DNA of 64,000 nucleotides from NCBI GenBank assembly GCA_009780025.1, contig WRAV01000001.1, positions 1-64,000 on the forward strand, given 5' to 3'. Source of the DNA: Oscillospiraceae bacterium (GTDB taxonomy: Bacteria; Bacillota; Clostridia; Oscillospirales; Ruminococcaceae). Both the position numbers and the translations under genes were made by a program. The notes under the pieces are model-generated. The model was not told the origin of the DNA. It did not search any database and saw nothing but the letters and a program-made list of their open reading frames with translations. Positions 7,961 to 16,372 of this stretch are shown in pieces (position 1 is the first letter of the stretch; each line of letters opens with the position of its first letter).

Positions 7961-9379
7961 GACCCCCACAAACTGCCAATAGAAGTAGCAGAAGACGAGA
8001 AACACGACCGCTAGTCCCGCATACAGAATAGAGGCAGTTGCCAAATGCCGTGGGTTCCAGCCGGAGCTGCCACAGACCGATTCTACCTGGACTATCCATG
8101 GCTGGTGATACCGGAAGAAAAATAGGCACGACGCGCAGATAAACACCATAATAGAGATAAGCGGATGCAGACCAAAATCGGCCAGCAGCATGGGGGTTGC
8201 CATCGCTAGTATGGCCGAGCTTATCCAGCCCTGAGATACGTCGATAAACCGGATAACCAGGCAGATTATATAAAGCGCGAGTATAAACAAAAGTGGCGAG
8301 AAGGCAATCGGCCTTATAAGCAAGACAAGGTATGGGGTCAGCCAGGCGGTGATCCCGGAAACGTAAAATATGTGCACAAAGCTGAGTATAACGCCAAAGA
8401 ACATAATAGTGTCCCAACTGACGCCAGACGATATATCCTTAGCTGTGAGCACACCCAAAAGCAGCAGCAATACAAACGCGGCGAGAATCGCCTGGTTTGT
8501 GGTAAAGGGGAAAAAGCGCTGCAAAACCAAGGAGACCACCAAGAACACAAAGACAACAAGGCAACCTTTTTCGGCTTTAGTGATGGGGCCCAATTCATTG
8601 TACATTTTGGAGACTTGCTCTCTGGTTATCGAGATCGGCTTCTCGGGCTTGAGCACGAAGTAGAGTGCGATTATAAAAACTACCCCAAATAGCAGCCAGG
8701 GCGCCATTACCCTAAACCACATTTCAGGTGTGGCCATCTCGCGCATAGCTCCTTCAGGTAAAAACGATGAGAACATCGGCCCAAAAAGGGAGCCGTTTAT
8801 CCAGGCTATTGACGGAAAAATGCTGAGCATACACGCCGAGATAACGATAAGTGAGCGGCCCCGACAGCCATTTTCCAAATGACAAGCGTCGGCAACACTG
8901 ACAGCGATTGGCGTCGCGATAAGAAAGCGTACGGTAGCCGAAGGGGTAATAAGAGCGAAGAGAATGCACACCACAAACCAGCCTAGTAGAATTTTGGGGT
9001 ATGTAAGGTTAAATTGCCTAAAAAGCGCGTAAACCATCCGCTTGCCAAGGCCGGTTTTCATAAGCGCTGCCCCAAGGAACATAGCCGGAACAAGCAGCCA
9101 AAAGGCTGGGCTGGAAAACCCAACCGCAAGGTCGGACATTGGCATACCGGCGAGTGTGCCGCCCAGAAAAATAATTCCGGCACCAATGACAAATGTCCCA
9201 CTCTCTGGGCGGAAGATCCAAGTGGCGAGGGCAGCTATCATAGTGCCGAGAACTTTGTTCCCCACCTCATCCAGCCCATAAAAGGGCTGTGCGAGGGCCA
9301 CTGCCAAGCCGACAACCAGAAAGAGCAACAACATAATAAGCTTGACCGGCGGGCCATTAAGGCTACCCCATGGCTTCAC
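7955..9379 (-). CDS. SLC13/DASS-family anion:sodium symporter
   Basis: The start is taken at the GTG at 9379, which has AAGGAGG eight bases upstream; the frame reaches 9412 without a site. The 474-residue protein has about 11-12 membrane helices in two halves. SPAFWLLVPAMFLGAALMKT and ALITPSATVRFLIATPIAVS, the latter a hairpin-type SxT motif, point to the divalent-anion:Na+ symporter superfamily. A second re-entrant region lies near the C-terminus. Likely substrates are di- or tricarboxylates or sulfate, but the sequence does not settle which. It is monocistronic, with its own promoter and a tRNA gene divergent from it. Confidence 0.85.
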   Translation of the reverse strand: MKPWGSLNGPPVKLIMLLLFLVVGLAVALAQPFYGLDEVGNKVLGTMIAALATWIFRPESGTFVIGAGIIFLGGTLAGMPMSDLAVGFSSPAFWLLVPAMFLGAALMKTGLGKRMVYALFRQFNLTYPKILLGWFVVCILFALITPSATVRFLIATPIAVSVADACHLENGCRGRSLIVISACMLSIFPSIAWINGSLFGPMFSSFLPEGAMREMATPEMWFRVMAPWLLFGVVFIIALYFVLKPEKPISITREQVSKMYNELGPITKAEKGCLVVFVFLVVSLVLQRFFPFTTNQAILAAFVLLLLLGVLTAKDISSGVSWDTIMFFGVILSFVHIFYVSGITAWLTPYLVLLIRPIAFSPLLFILALYIICLVIRFIDVSQGWISSAILAMATPMLLADFGLHPLISIMVFICASCLFFFRYHQPWIVQVESVCGSSGWNPRHLATASILYAGLAVVFLVFCYFYWQFVGVL

Positions 9380-9466
9380 AACGCGACCTCCTTGCCGATT
9401 TAAGCTGTACATCCTAAACTTGTTTGCGCAAGTGCTTGAAGATACACTCTAGCATTGTGCATACCA

Positions 9467-9495
9467 ATCATAGTCTACCAAGAATTTGTTGTCAA
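9467..9495 (-). promoter_or_regulatory. Promoter of the SLC13-type transporter
   Basis: On the minus strand a perfect TTGACA, a 17-base spacer and TATGAT lie about 88 bases upstream of the GTG start. Confidence 0.7.
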
Positions 9496-9542
9496 GTGGG
9501 GCGAGCGCCTTGTCTGGCAGGCAAAAAAAGAAATTTGCCATA

Positions 9543-9571
9543 TTGCATTCGCATCCCATTTCTGTTACAAT
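9543..9571 (+). promoter_or_regulatory. Promoter of tRNA-Gly
   Basis: TTGCAT, 17 bases, TACAAT, ending 21 bases before the tRNA 5' end. Confidence 0.7.
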
Positions 9572-9592
9572 ATTCCTGCCGATACAAAATAC

Positions 9593-9666
9593 GCGGGTAT
9601 GGTTTAGTGGCAGAACATCAGCTTCCCAAGCTGAGAGTGTGGGTTCGATTCCCATTACCCGCTCCA
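9593..9666 (+). tRNA. tRNA-Gly (anticodon CCC)
   Basis: A 74-base cloverleaf: acceptor stem GCGGGTA/TACCCGC with discriminator T (as usual for glycine) and an encoded CCA. The anticodon stem TCAGC/GCTGA encloses TTCCCAA, so the anticodon is CCC. The T-loop region reads GGTTCGATTCC. Confidence 0.95.
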
Positions 9667-9689
9667 CCGGTAAGCTGCCGGAATTTTTT

Positions 9690-9720
9690 CACGCTCCCAG
9701 TTTTGGGGGCGTGTTTTACT
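9690..9720 (+). terminator. Terminator after tRNA-Gly
   Basis: CACGCTCCC pairs (one bulge) with GGGGCGTG and is followed by TTTT. It could also slow transcripts arriving from the dhaL side. Confidence 0.55.
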
Positions 9721-9827
9721 GTACCCGGAAATTCCCGACACAGCCGGGGGTTTCGGGGCACAATAACAGGCGAGAAGGCTCCCGCGCCTCCCCGCCTGCT
9801 AAGAAGTTTGGTGACTACAGCTGTCTG

Positions 9828-10463
9828 CTAACCGGCAACCGCGTCTCTGATGCCCTCGATGAATAAGGCTCCGGCAAGCGCCCCCTGGTCGATTTTCCCT
9901 TGTGCGGAGGCGACGAATACAGCCGCTTTTCCGTATTTGGGCAGCATATCTTTTGTTGCTTCCAGGCCGTTTTGGGCTCCCGCAAGTGCAGCTGAGGCAA
10001 TTCCGGCGATGCCTGCACCATCTAAAAGCGCTTGTGCAGCAGTGTCCGCCGCAGGATACAAAGTGTCCAGCACTGTTCGCTCTCCTCTTTGGGCTTTGCC
10101 GCGAGCGGCCACGCCGTCCGCAAACAACATGTATAGCTTCGCAAAATCGTCCGCACTCAGCGCGGTTTTACCGGCCAGTGCTTTTCCCGCGTAGACAAAA
10201 CCAGAGGACATTAGCGTTCCCATAGTGGAGGGAGCTGCCGAGTTCATCTTCATACCGCATTTCATCATTAGCTTGCCAAGGTCGGTTTCGTCGCTCTCGA
10301 TCGCTTCTTTTTCAGCGGCGGGAAAAGCTTTAGACATTGTAAGCCCGAGGTCACCGTCGCCCATTTCAGCATCCAGCTTACACAGCAAGTCGCGATTTTC
10401 CGTCATGACCTTTGCGACGCAACCGAGAATTTTTATCAGTCCATCTTTATCAACCTGAGTCAT
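9828..10463 (-). CDS. dhaL: Dihydroxyacetone kinase subunit DhaL-like
   Basis: The 211-residue helical protein carries the Mg-ATP-binding acidic motif DAEMGDGDLGLTM near residue 30 and the SAAPSTMGTL loop of DhaL. DhaL passes phosphate to the substrate held by DhaK. No DhaM or PTS partner is in the window, so this pair is probably ATP-dependent. It is the last gene of the minus-strand sugar operon. In such operons DhaK/DhaL pairs act on dihydroxyacetone or on longer ketoses such as erythrulose; the sequence does not decide between these. Confidence 0.88.
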   Translation of the reverse strand: MTQVDKDGLIKILGCVAKVMTENRDLLCKLDAEMGDGDLGLTMSKAFPAAEKEAIESDETDLGKLMMKCGMKMNSAAPSTMGTLMSSGFVYAGKALAGKTALSADDFAKLYMLFADGVAARGKAQRGERTVLDTLYPAADTAAQALLDGAGIAGIASAALAGAQNGLEATKDMLPKYGKAAVFVASAQGKIDQGALAGALFIEGIRDAVAG

Positions 10464-10475
10464 TCCGCCTGCTCC

Positions 10476-11480
10476 TTATAGTTGAGGGTTGCTGTAAAAA
10501 GGTGTATGCGCGGGTTTGGATAGCAGCGCCTTTATCTCTTCATCCATCCGCAGGACTGAGATAGACGCGCCTGCCATTTCCATTGAGGTGGCGAATTCAC
10601 CGGCCCAAACCTTGAACACGTCGATGCCTTTTTGCTCTAGAATCTGCGCCACGTCGTTATAAAGAATATAAAGCTCATCCAGAGGCGTGGAGCCAAGACC
10701 GTTTATTAACACAGCTGCCTGCTCACCGGGTTGGAAGGGCATATCCTGCAAAATAGTATCCAGGGCCTCTTGGGCAATTTCCTTGGAGGTCATCATTGAT
10801 TGCACCCGGATACCGGGCTCGCCATGAATCCCCATGCCTATGGAGATATCGCTCTCTCCTACCGTAAAGTTCGGGTGGCCAACCTCCGGTATAACGCAGG
10901 GCGAGAGCGCGAAGCCCATCGTCCGCACACGGGAGCCAACTTTTTCGGCCAAGATTTTTACTTCCTCAAGGCTCGCCATCTGCTCGGCCTTTGCGCCCGC
11001 GCATTTATACATGAAGAATATCCCGGCAACCCCGCGCCGGACAGATTCGTTGCCCTTTGCTGCGGAGGCCACGTCATCGTTGCCGACAACAATACATGTC
11101 TTAATACCATCCATGTCTGCGAGCTCACCGGCCATTTCAAAGTTGAGAATATCGCCCGAATAGTTACCGAAAAGGTAGAGCACACCCGCGCCGCCGTCAA
11201 CAGCTTTGGTCACTTCGTACATTTCCTCGGCGCTGGGGGACTGGAATACACCGCCGACAGCGCATCCGTCCAACATTCCCTGGCCGACATAGCCCAAAAA
11301 CAGCGGCAGATGTCCGGAACCGCCTCCCGTGACGATTCCCACCTTGCCCGGCGTTTTTTTGACCGCATGGTAGCAGCGCAACTTATCACTAACCGGCGCG
11401 ACCATATCCTTGTGCGCTTTGTAGATGCCGCTAAGCATATCGTCGACATAGCCTTCCGGCGTGTTTAAAATTTTCTTCAC
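10476..11480 (-). CDS. dhaK: Dihydroxyacetone kinase subunit DhaK-like
   Basis: This 334-residue protein has the substrate-binding signatures of DhaK: TGGGSGHLPLFLGYVG near residue 55, YSGDILNF (the catalytic Asp) and GMGIHGEPGI, whose His forms the covalent hemiaminal with the ketose carbonyl. It lies 12 bases upstream of dhaL and is the seventh of eight genes in the operon. The usual GSGHEP reads GSGHLP here, a change in the substrate pocket that may go with a different ketose. Confidence 0.92.
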   Translation of the reverse strand: MKKILNTPEGYVDDMLSGIYKAHKDMVAPVSDKLRCYHAVKKTPGKVGIVTGGGSGHLPLFLGYVGQGMLDGCAVGGVFQSPSAEEMYEVTKAVDGGAGVLYLFGNYSGDILNFEMAGELADMDGIKTCIVVGNDDVASAAKGNESVRRGVAGIFFMYKCAGAKAEQMASLEEVKILAEKVGSRVRTMGFALSPCVIPEVGHPNFTVGESDISIGMGIHGEPGIRVQSMMTSKEIAQEALDTILQDMPFQPGEQAAVLINGLGSTPLDELYILYNDVAQILEQKGIDVFKVWAGEFATSMEMAGASISVLRMDEEIKALLSKPAHTPFYSNPQL

Positions 11481-11513
11481 TTTTATGTCCTCCTCAAAAT
11501 ATTTGTTTTGGCG

Positions 11514-12584
11514 TTATGCAGAAGCGTCGCTGCTCGCGGCACGCGTTGCTTTTATCTGTTTTTTTTCAGAAATTTTATTACCGTAGTAGTTTATTAGCAG
11601 CATTGCAACCAGAAGCGCACCCCAGATAAAGGTCCTGAAATATGCATCCACGCGGAGAATGTTGAATCCGCTGGCAAGGAACTGAATAGTCATAATCGAC
11701 ATGACCACGCCCATTACTTTGCCAAAACCACCAAATGGGTTGGTGCCGCCAAGCACGGCAACCAGAATGGCCATGATCGTATACGACGAGCCGTAATCTG
11801 CCTTAGCGGACACCGCGCGGGATGACATGATAATCCCACCCATGGCGGCGAGGACTCCGCTCATAATGTGAGCTTTGATTATAACGCGCTCGGTGAGAAT
11901 TCCGGTAAACGTTGCAGCTTTCTGGTTGGTGCCCATCAGGTAAACTTCCAGCCCAAATTTTTTGCGCTGGAGAACTATGATGCAGAGAGCAACAATCCCG
12001 GCGAATACTATAAGTGGCATTGGCACCGGCCCGATCCTGCCGGAACCTATATACGCGAACTGTGCGGGCAGCCCAAAAACAGCGGAACCGCCGGTTATGT
12101 ACACCGCTATACCTGTGAAAATTTCCATTGTGCCGAGCGTGGCTAATATAGCAGGAATACCAACCCATGCAATCAGGGCGCCGTTAAGTGCGCCACAAAC
12201 CACACCGATCGCAAGGGCGGTCGCGATTCCAAGAAAAGTAGCGCCCCAGCCGCCAATATGAGGTTCGGTAGCAATCATAACATAAGCCGCTATAATAGTG
12301 CTGAGATTAGCTATACCGAGCACCGAAAGGTTGATGCCGCCCATAAGCATGGCAATCATAACAGCTATGGACATAAGCCCTATCTCCGGAAACTGGAAGG
12401 CCATCGACTGGAAGTTTCTCACAGTCAAGTAGAGCTGAGGATTGAGAACTGCCATTAGAGTGAACGCCCCCACCATGATAAGGGCCAGCCTTACAAGATT
12501 GGAATCGGCCAGCAGGCCATTAAGCTTGCCATCCGTCATCATAGCGAGCTTGCCGTCTCTACCCAAAAGTTTATCCTTTTGCAA
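11514..12584 (-). CDS. ABC sugar transporter permease (RbsC type), second copy
   Basis: The start is set at the TTG at 12584, eight bases after AGGAGG; a GTG three codons earlier abuts that site too closely. The protein (356 residues) has about nine membrane helices and the BPD_transp_2 permease pattern (GINLSVLGIANLSTIIAAY, then GLEVYLMGTNQKAATFTGI). It overlaps the first permease by 14 bases. Two unlike permeases with one fused ATPase, as here, is the layout of Lsr- and Rha-type importers. Confidence 0.88.
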   Translation of the reverse strand: MQKDKLLGRDGKLAMMTDGKLNGLLADSNLVRLALIMVGAFTLMAVLNPQLYLTVRNFQSMAFQFPEIGLMSIAVMIAMLMGGINLSVLGIANLSTIIAAYVMIATEPHIGGWGATFLGIATALAIGVVCGALNGALIAWVGIPAILATLGTMEIFTGIAVYITGGSAVFGLPAQFAYIGSGRIGPVPMPLIVFAGIVALCIIVLQRKKFGLEVYLMGTNQKAATFTGILTERVIIKAHIMSGVLAAMGGIIMSSRAVSAKADYGSSYTIMAILVAVLGGTNPFGGFGKVMGVVMSIMTIQFLASGFNILRVDAYFRTFIWGALLVAMLLINYYGNKISEKKQIKATRAASSDASA

Positions 12585-13617
12585 CAGTGCCACCTCCTGC
12601 GTCAGCGGTTTTTTCCAAGATGCGTGGCAGCTTGTTGGCCTTCTTCATCGCCTGGTAGGCCGATATTCCTGTGCCGATAACTATGATGACCCCAACCACC
12701 AGAGTTTGCGCAGTGGATGGAACTCCCATCATAACCAGGTTGTTGCGCGCGATTGTAATCAGTGCGAGACCGAGAATACTTCCCAGTACCGTGCCTCTGC
12801 CGCCGCCAATGTGTGTTCCCCCAAGCACCGCTGCCGCGATAATAAGCAGCTCCGAGCCGATGAGGTCGGTGGGGATACTCAGGCGGCTGTGTATGGTGTG
12901 CAGTATACCCGCCAGCCCAGACGCAAAGCCGATAAATGCGTACACGAATATGGTGATGCCCTTGACCGAAAACCCCGCGCGCTCAGCCGAAACCCTATCG
13001 CCGCCAATGGCGTAAATACCCCGCCCAAGCATAGTATAGTTAAGAATGAAGTAAACAACAGCGATGATCCCTAAAAGGAAGAGGACGGTAACCGGCACAC
13101 TTGATACGTGAACCTCGCCGGTTATGCGGATAAGTTCGGCGCGGCTCATGTCCTCCATTGGGGGAGGCAGACGGTGGACAGGCCTCGCGCCGATAAGCCA
13201 GACAAACACCCCATGAAAAAGATGCGCCGTCCCCAAGGTGACGATAAAGGCCGGCAATTTAAAAAACGCAATGATAACACCATTGAACAGGCCAAGTGCC
13301 GTACCTATGGCAATCGACATCAAAATCGGCAAGATTACCGGGCCAGTGAATTCAATAGATTCAAAGAATCGGCTTGTTAAAAACATCGACGATACGGCGA
13401 TAGCGGGGAAGGAGACATCTATTCCGCCGGCGATAATTCCGAGCATTACAGCAAACACCATTATACCGGGAACAACTGCCGCTCTGGTCAGGTTAAACGC
13501 CGTGTGAATGGTAAAGAACGCGGGGTTTCGCATCCCAATTATTAGGCACAAAATAACAACCGCCAGGGCTACGTAAAACTCGTTGGATCTCACGGCTTTA
13601 GTTAGCGCTGTTTTCAT
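12571..13617 (-). CDS. ABC sugar transporter permease (RbsC type), first copy
   Basis: A 348-residue integral membrane protein of the ribose-type permease family. It shows IIAGGIDVSFPAIAVSS, then KLPAFIVTLGT, and the cytoplasmic coupling segment GRGIYAIGGDRVSAERAGFS near residue 215. The start codon overlaps the ATPase stop (ATGA). It pairs with the next permease to form a heterodimeric channel. Confidence 0.9.
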   Translation of the reverse strand: MKTALTKAVRSNEFYVALAVVILCLIIGMRNPAFFTIHTAFNLTRAAVVPGIMVFAVMLGIIAGGIDVSFPAIAVSSMFLTSRFFESIEFTGPVILPILMSIAIGTALGLFNGVIIAFFKLPAFIVTLGTAHLFHGVFVWLIGARPVHRLPPPMEDMSRAELIRITGEVHVSSVPVTVLFLLGIIAVVYFILNYTMLGRGIYAIGGDRVSAERAGFSVKGITIFVYAFIGFASGLAGILHTIHSRLSIPTDLIGSELLIIAAAVLGGTHIGGGRGTVLGSILGLALITIARNNLVMMGVPSTAQTLVVGVIIVIGTGISAYQAMKKANKLPRILEKTADAGGGTVAKG

Positions 13618-15116
13618 CGGGCCACCTCCTCAACCACGTCGGTAAGCTTGCGAGATAGCGCTTCTTCTGTCAATCCCTCGCATGACATCTTTTCGATTAT
13701 TTGGCCCTTTTTCATCAGTAGAACTCGGTTACAGTTCTCCAAAACCTCGGGTATATCATCGGAGATAATTATTACACCCATGCCTTTTTTTGCGAGCTCC
13801 CTGGTGTAGCTGTGTATGTCGGTCTTTGAGCCTATGTCCACGCCGACGGTGGGCCCGTTGAGTATCAGAATCTTAGGGTGAGAGGAGAGCCACTTGGCCA
13901 GCACCACCCGCTGTTGGTTCCCTCCGGACAGTGTCTGTGCGGGCATATTGCCTGACGGCGTCACTATCTTAAGCTCTTCAATCCACGAACTGGAGAGCGT
14001 TTTTGTCTTTTTGGCGCTTAGCATTCGCTGTTTGTTGAGAACACCATCGATAGTGGCTGAAATCACATTGTTATCGATACTGTGTGGTAAAAACAAGCCT
14101 TCTGTCAACCTGTCCTCGGGTACGTAGGCAATGCCGCTTTCTATAGCGTCTTTGACGTTGCCCAAGGTAATTTGTTTGCCCTCAATAAATATACGTCCGC
14201 TGGTCAGCTTATCCAGTCCGAACAGCGCCCTCGCAAGCTCGCTGCGCCCCGAGCCGAGCAGCCCTGTTATAGCCATCACTTCACCGGCATAAAGCTCAAA
14301 CGATATGTCATCGAACAGGTCAGTTATGCCAATGTTTTCAACCTTCATCAGTGGCTCACCAGAAGTGACGGGGCTCTCAAACTGTGTGGGCTCTATCGTG
14401 CGTCCGGTCATGTGGTAGATAAACTTGGCCCGGTCGAACTCTTTCATCGGTCCTTCTATGACCTTTGCGCCGTTGCGCAAGATAGTCAACTCTTCGGCAA
14501 TCTCAAACACTTCCTCCAGCTTGTGGCTGACGAATAGGATCGAAATCCCCTTTGCCTGCAAATCTCTAGTAACAGCAAATAGAGCGTCGACCTCTTTGCG
14601 GGTAAGGGCTGTGGTGGGTTCGTCCATCACCAGCAGCTTGGCGTCCTGCAGCAGGGCGCGGCAGATAGCGACGAGCTGTTTATCGGCTACCGATAGACTG
14701 CCCACCAGCGCGTCGAGATCCATTTGCACGCCAATCATATCTAGAGCACGCTGTGCGTTTTCGCGAATACTTTTCCAATTGACCAGCCACTTGCCGAGCA
14801 ACCTTTCGTGGTTGAGCGCAATATTTTCCGCAACAGTAAGATTGGGGAACACCGAAAAGTCCTGGTAGATTATCTGTATGCCTTCCTTGATGGCCTGCTG
14901 TGGCGTTAGCTTTTTGTACAGCTTGCCGTTTATTTCAATTTGACCTTCGTCGGGGGTATAAAAGCCCGAGATAACTTTGATAAGCGTGGACTTGCCTCCA
15001 CCGTTTTCGCCGGCGAGGCAGCGGATCTCTCCTTTGTTGATGACCATATCAACATTTTGCAACGCCCTGACTCCGGCAAAAGATTTTGAGATGCCGGTTA
15101 GTGTAATAAATGCCAT
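13614..15116 (-). CDS. ABC sugar transporter ATPase with two nucleotide-binding domains (RbsA/MglA type)
   Basis: The 500-residue protein is a tandem ATPase. Domain 1 has Walker A GENGGGKST, a degenerate signature LSVADKQ and Walker B LLVMDEPTTAL. Domain 2 has the usual weak A-loop GLLGSGRSE and an intact LSGGNQQ signature. Where most relatives have LDEPTRGVD this one reads LNGPTVGVD, so the second site lacks the catalytic Glu and probably does not hydrolyse ATP. It powers uptake of the sugar delivered by the binding protein encoded just upstream. Confidence 0.93.
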   Translation of the reverse strand: MAFITLTGISKSFAGVRALQNVDMVINKGEIRCLAGENGGGKSTLIKVISGFYTPDEGQIEINGKLYKKLTPQQAIKEGIQIIYQDFSVFPNLTVAENIALNHERLLGKWLVNWKSIRENAQRALDMIGVQMDLDALVGSLSVADKQLVAICRALLQDAKLLVMDEPTTALTRKEVDALFAVTRDLQAKGISILFVSHKLEEVFEIAEELTILRNGAKVIEGPMKEFDRAKFIYHMTGRTIEPTQFESPVTSGEPLMKVENIGITDLFDDISFELYAGEVMAITGLLGSGRSELARALFGLDKLTSGRIFIEGKQITLGNVKDAIESGIAYVPEDRLTEGLFLPHSIDNNVISATIDGVLNKQRMLSAKKTKTLSSSWIEELKIVTPSGNMPAQTLSGGNQQRVVLAKWLSSHPKILILNGPTVGVDIGSKTDIHSYTRELAKKGMGVIIISDDIPEVLENCNRVLLMKKGQIIEKMSCEGLTEEALSRKLTDVVEEVAR

Positions 15117-15156
15117 AAGTCACCTTCCCTTGAAAGCGAAAACTCCACTTTGTGCT

Positions 15157-15193
15157 AACGGGAAACGCACCGGTGAGCGATGCGTTTCCCGTT
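15157..15193 (-). promoter_or_regulatory. Perfect 13-bp stem-loop between binding-protein and ATPase genes
   Basis: AACGGGAAACGCA and its exact complement flank an 11-base loop, with no T-run following on the minus strand. Stem-loops at this spot in ABC operons usually protect the 3' end of the binding-protein message and raise its amount over the membrane components. That role is inferred from position. Confidence 0.6.
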
Positions 15194-15213
15194 GTACGTA
15201 CAGCGTTCAAATA

Positions 15214-16284
15214 TTAGAAGTCGAATTCATGCATGTTCTCTCTTGTTACAAACACCCAGCCCGAACCGAATAGGAACTGGTCATCAACAAGGGTGAGGTT
15301 TTGGTACCCTTGGGCACGCAGGCTCATGCCATCATAGATAGGCTCGCCCATCAGAACACGAAGTGCTAGCTCGTTCATCGCGTAGCCGGCCTCGGCGGGA
15401 TCCCAAAAGCCGATCATATTAATGGCGCCGGACTCGAGGAACTGACCCGCAACCGACACGACGGAGGTGCCGACTACAAAAGTTGTATCCTCGCGGCCAA
15501 GCTCTTCGACAGCTCTGCCAATGCCGGCAACGTCGGTCGAAGCCGAACCCTGGAAGCCAACAAGGTCGGGGTACGCCATGAACAGCTCGAGTGCTCTGTT
15601 GTAAGCGTTTGTGGCATCTTCAGCCGACTCGTTTCTGTCGGCTACAAGAACCATTCCGGGGTGGTTGGCGGCGAGATAGGCGAGGGAGCCGTCCACCCAC
15701 TCATTGTGGGAGGTGGCTGTCAGCGAGCCGACAAATGTGGTGAACTGGCCTTCGCCGCCCATCATCTCGGCAAGTGCGCGGCCGAATTGCGCGCCGTAAT
15801 CTTCGTTGGTAAAGGCTTCAATGTTAAAGTCGGCGTTGATGATGTCGGTAGCCTCGTGGGAGATGACCACGATGCCCTCTGCACGTGCTCTTGCAAGTAC
15901 TGCCTCAAGTGCCGGAGTGGAGTTGGGAACTACGGTTATCGCATCCACGCCTTGGGCGATAAGGTCTTCGATGATCCTGACCTGCTCGGCCGGATCGGCA
16001 GTGATGTGGCCGGTCTGGAAGGCGTCGTGGCCGGTGTCGGCGGCGAACCTTCTAACACCCTCTTCCATGCGATCAAACCATGCTACGCCGGTCAGCTTTA
16101 CGACAGTCGCGATTGTAAATACTTGGTCGCTGTCTGGTGCAGTGGCGGGAGCGTCTCCTCCGGGTGTGGTGGCAGGGGGTGCAGCAGCGGGAGGTGGTGT
16201 GGTGTCGCCGCCAGCGCAGGCGACAAGCACGAATACTAGGACCAGAGCGAGCATCGGTTTTAAGTATCTCTTAAACTTTTTCAT
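15214..16284 (-). CDS. Sugar ABC transporter substrate-binding lipoprotein (LsrB/RhaS-like)
   Basis: This 356-residue protein has a signal peptide with lipobox LVAC near residue 23, a Pro/Ala/Thr linker to about residue 50, and a type I periplasmic-binding fold (Peripla_BP_4). GQFTTFVGSLTATSHNEWVD and the C-terminal ENMHEFDF tail resemble LsrB (autoinducer-2) and RhaS-like binding proteins more than ribose binders. Ligand is unknown. It follows the kinase gene and precedes the ATPase. AGGAG lies nine bases before the ATG. Confidence 0.9.
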   Translation of the reverse strand: MKKFKRYLKPMLALVLVFVLVACAGGDTTPPPAAAPPATTPGGDAPATAPDSDQVFTIATVVKLTGVAWFDRMEEGVRRFAADTGHDAFQTGHITADPAEQVRIIEDLIAQGVDAITVVPNSTPALEAVLARARAEGIVVISHEATDIINADFNIEAFTNEDYGAQFGRALAEMMGGEGQFTTFVGSLTATSHNEWVDGSLAYLAANHPGMVLVADRNESAEDATNAYNRALELFMAYPDLVGFQGSASTDVAGIGRAVEELGREDTTFVVGTSVVSVAGQFLESGAINMIGFWDPAEAGYAMNELALRVLMGEPIYDGMSLRAQGYQNLTLVDDQFLFGSGWVFVTRENMHEFDF

Positions 16285-16372
16285 GATAACCGTCTCCTTT
16301 TGTTAGTGTATTATGTCATCCGTATTTACGGTCAACACACGCTATGGAGTTAGGGTATACCTGGAAACATGC

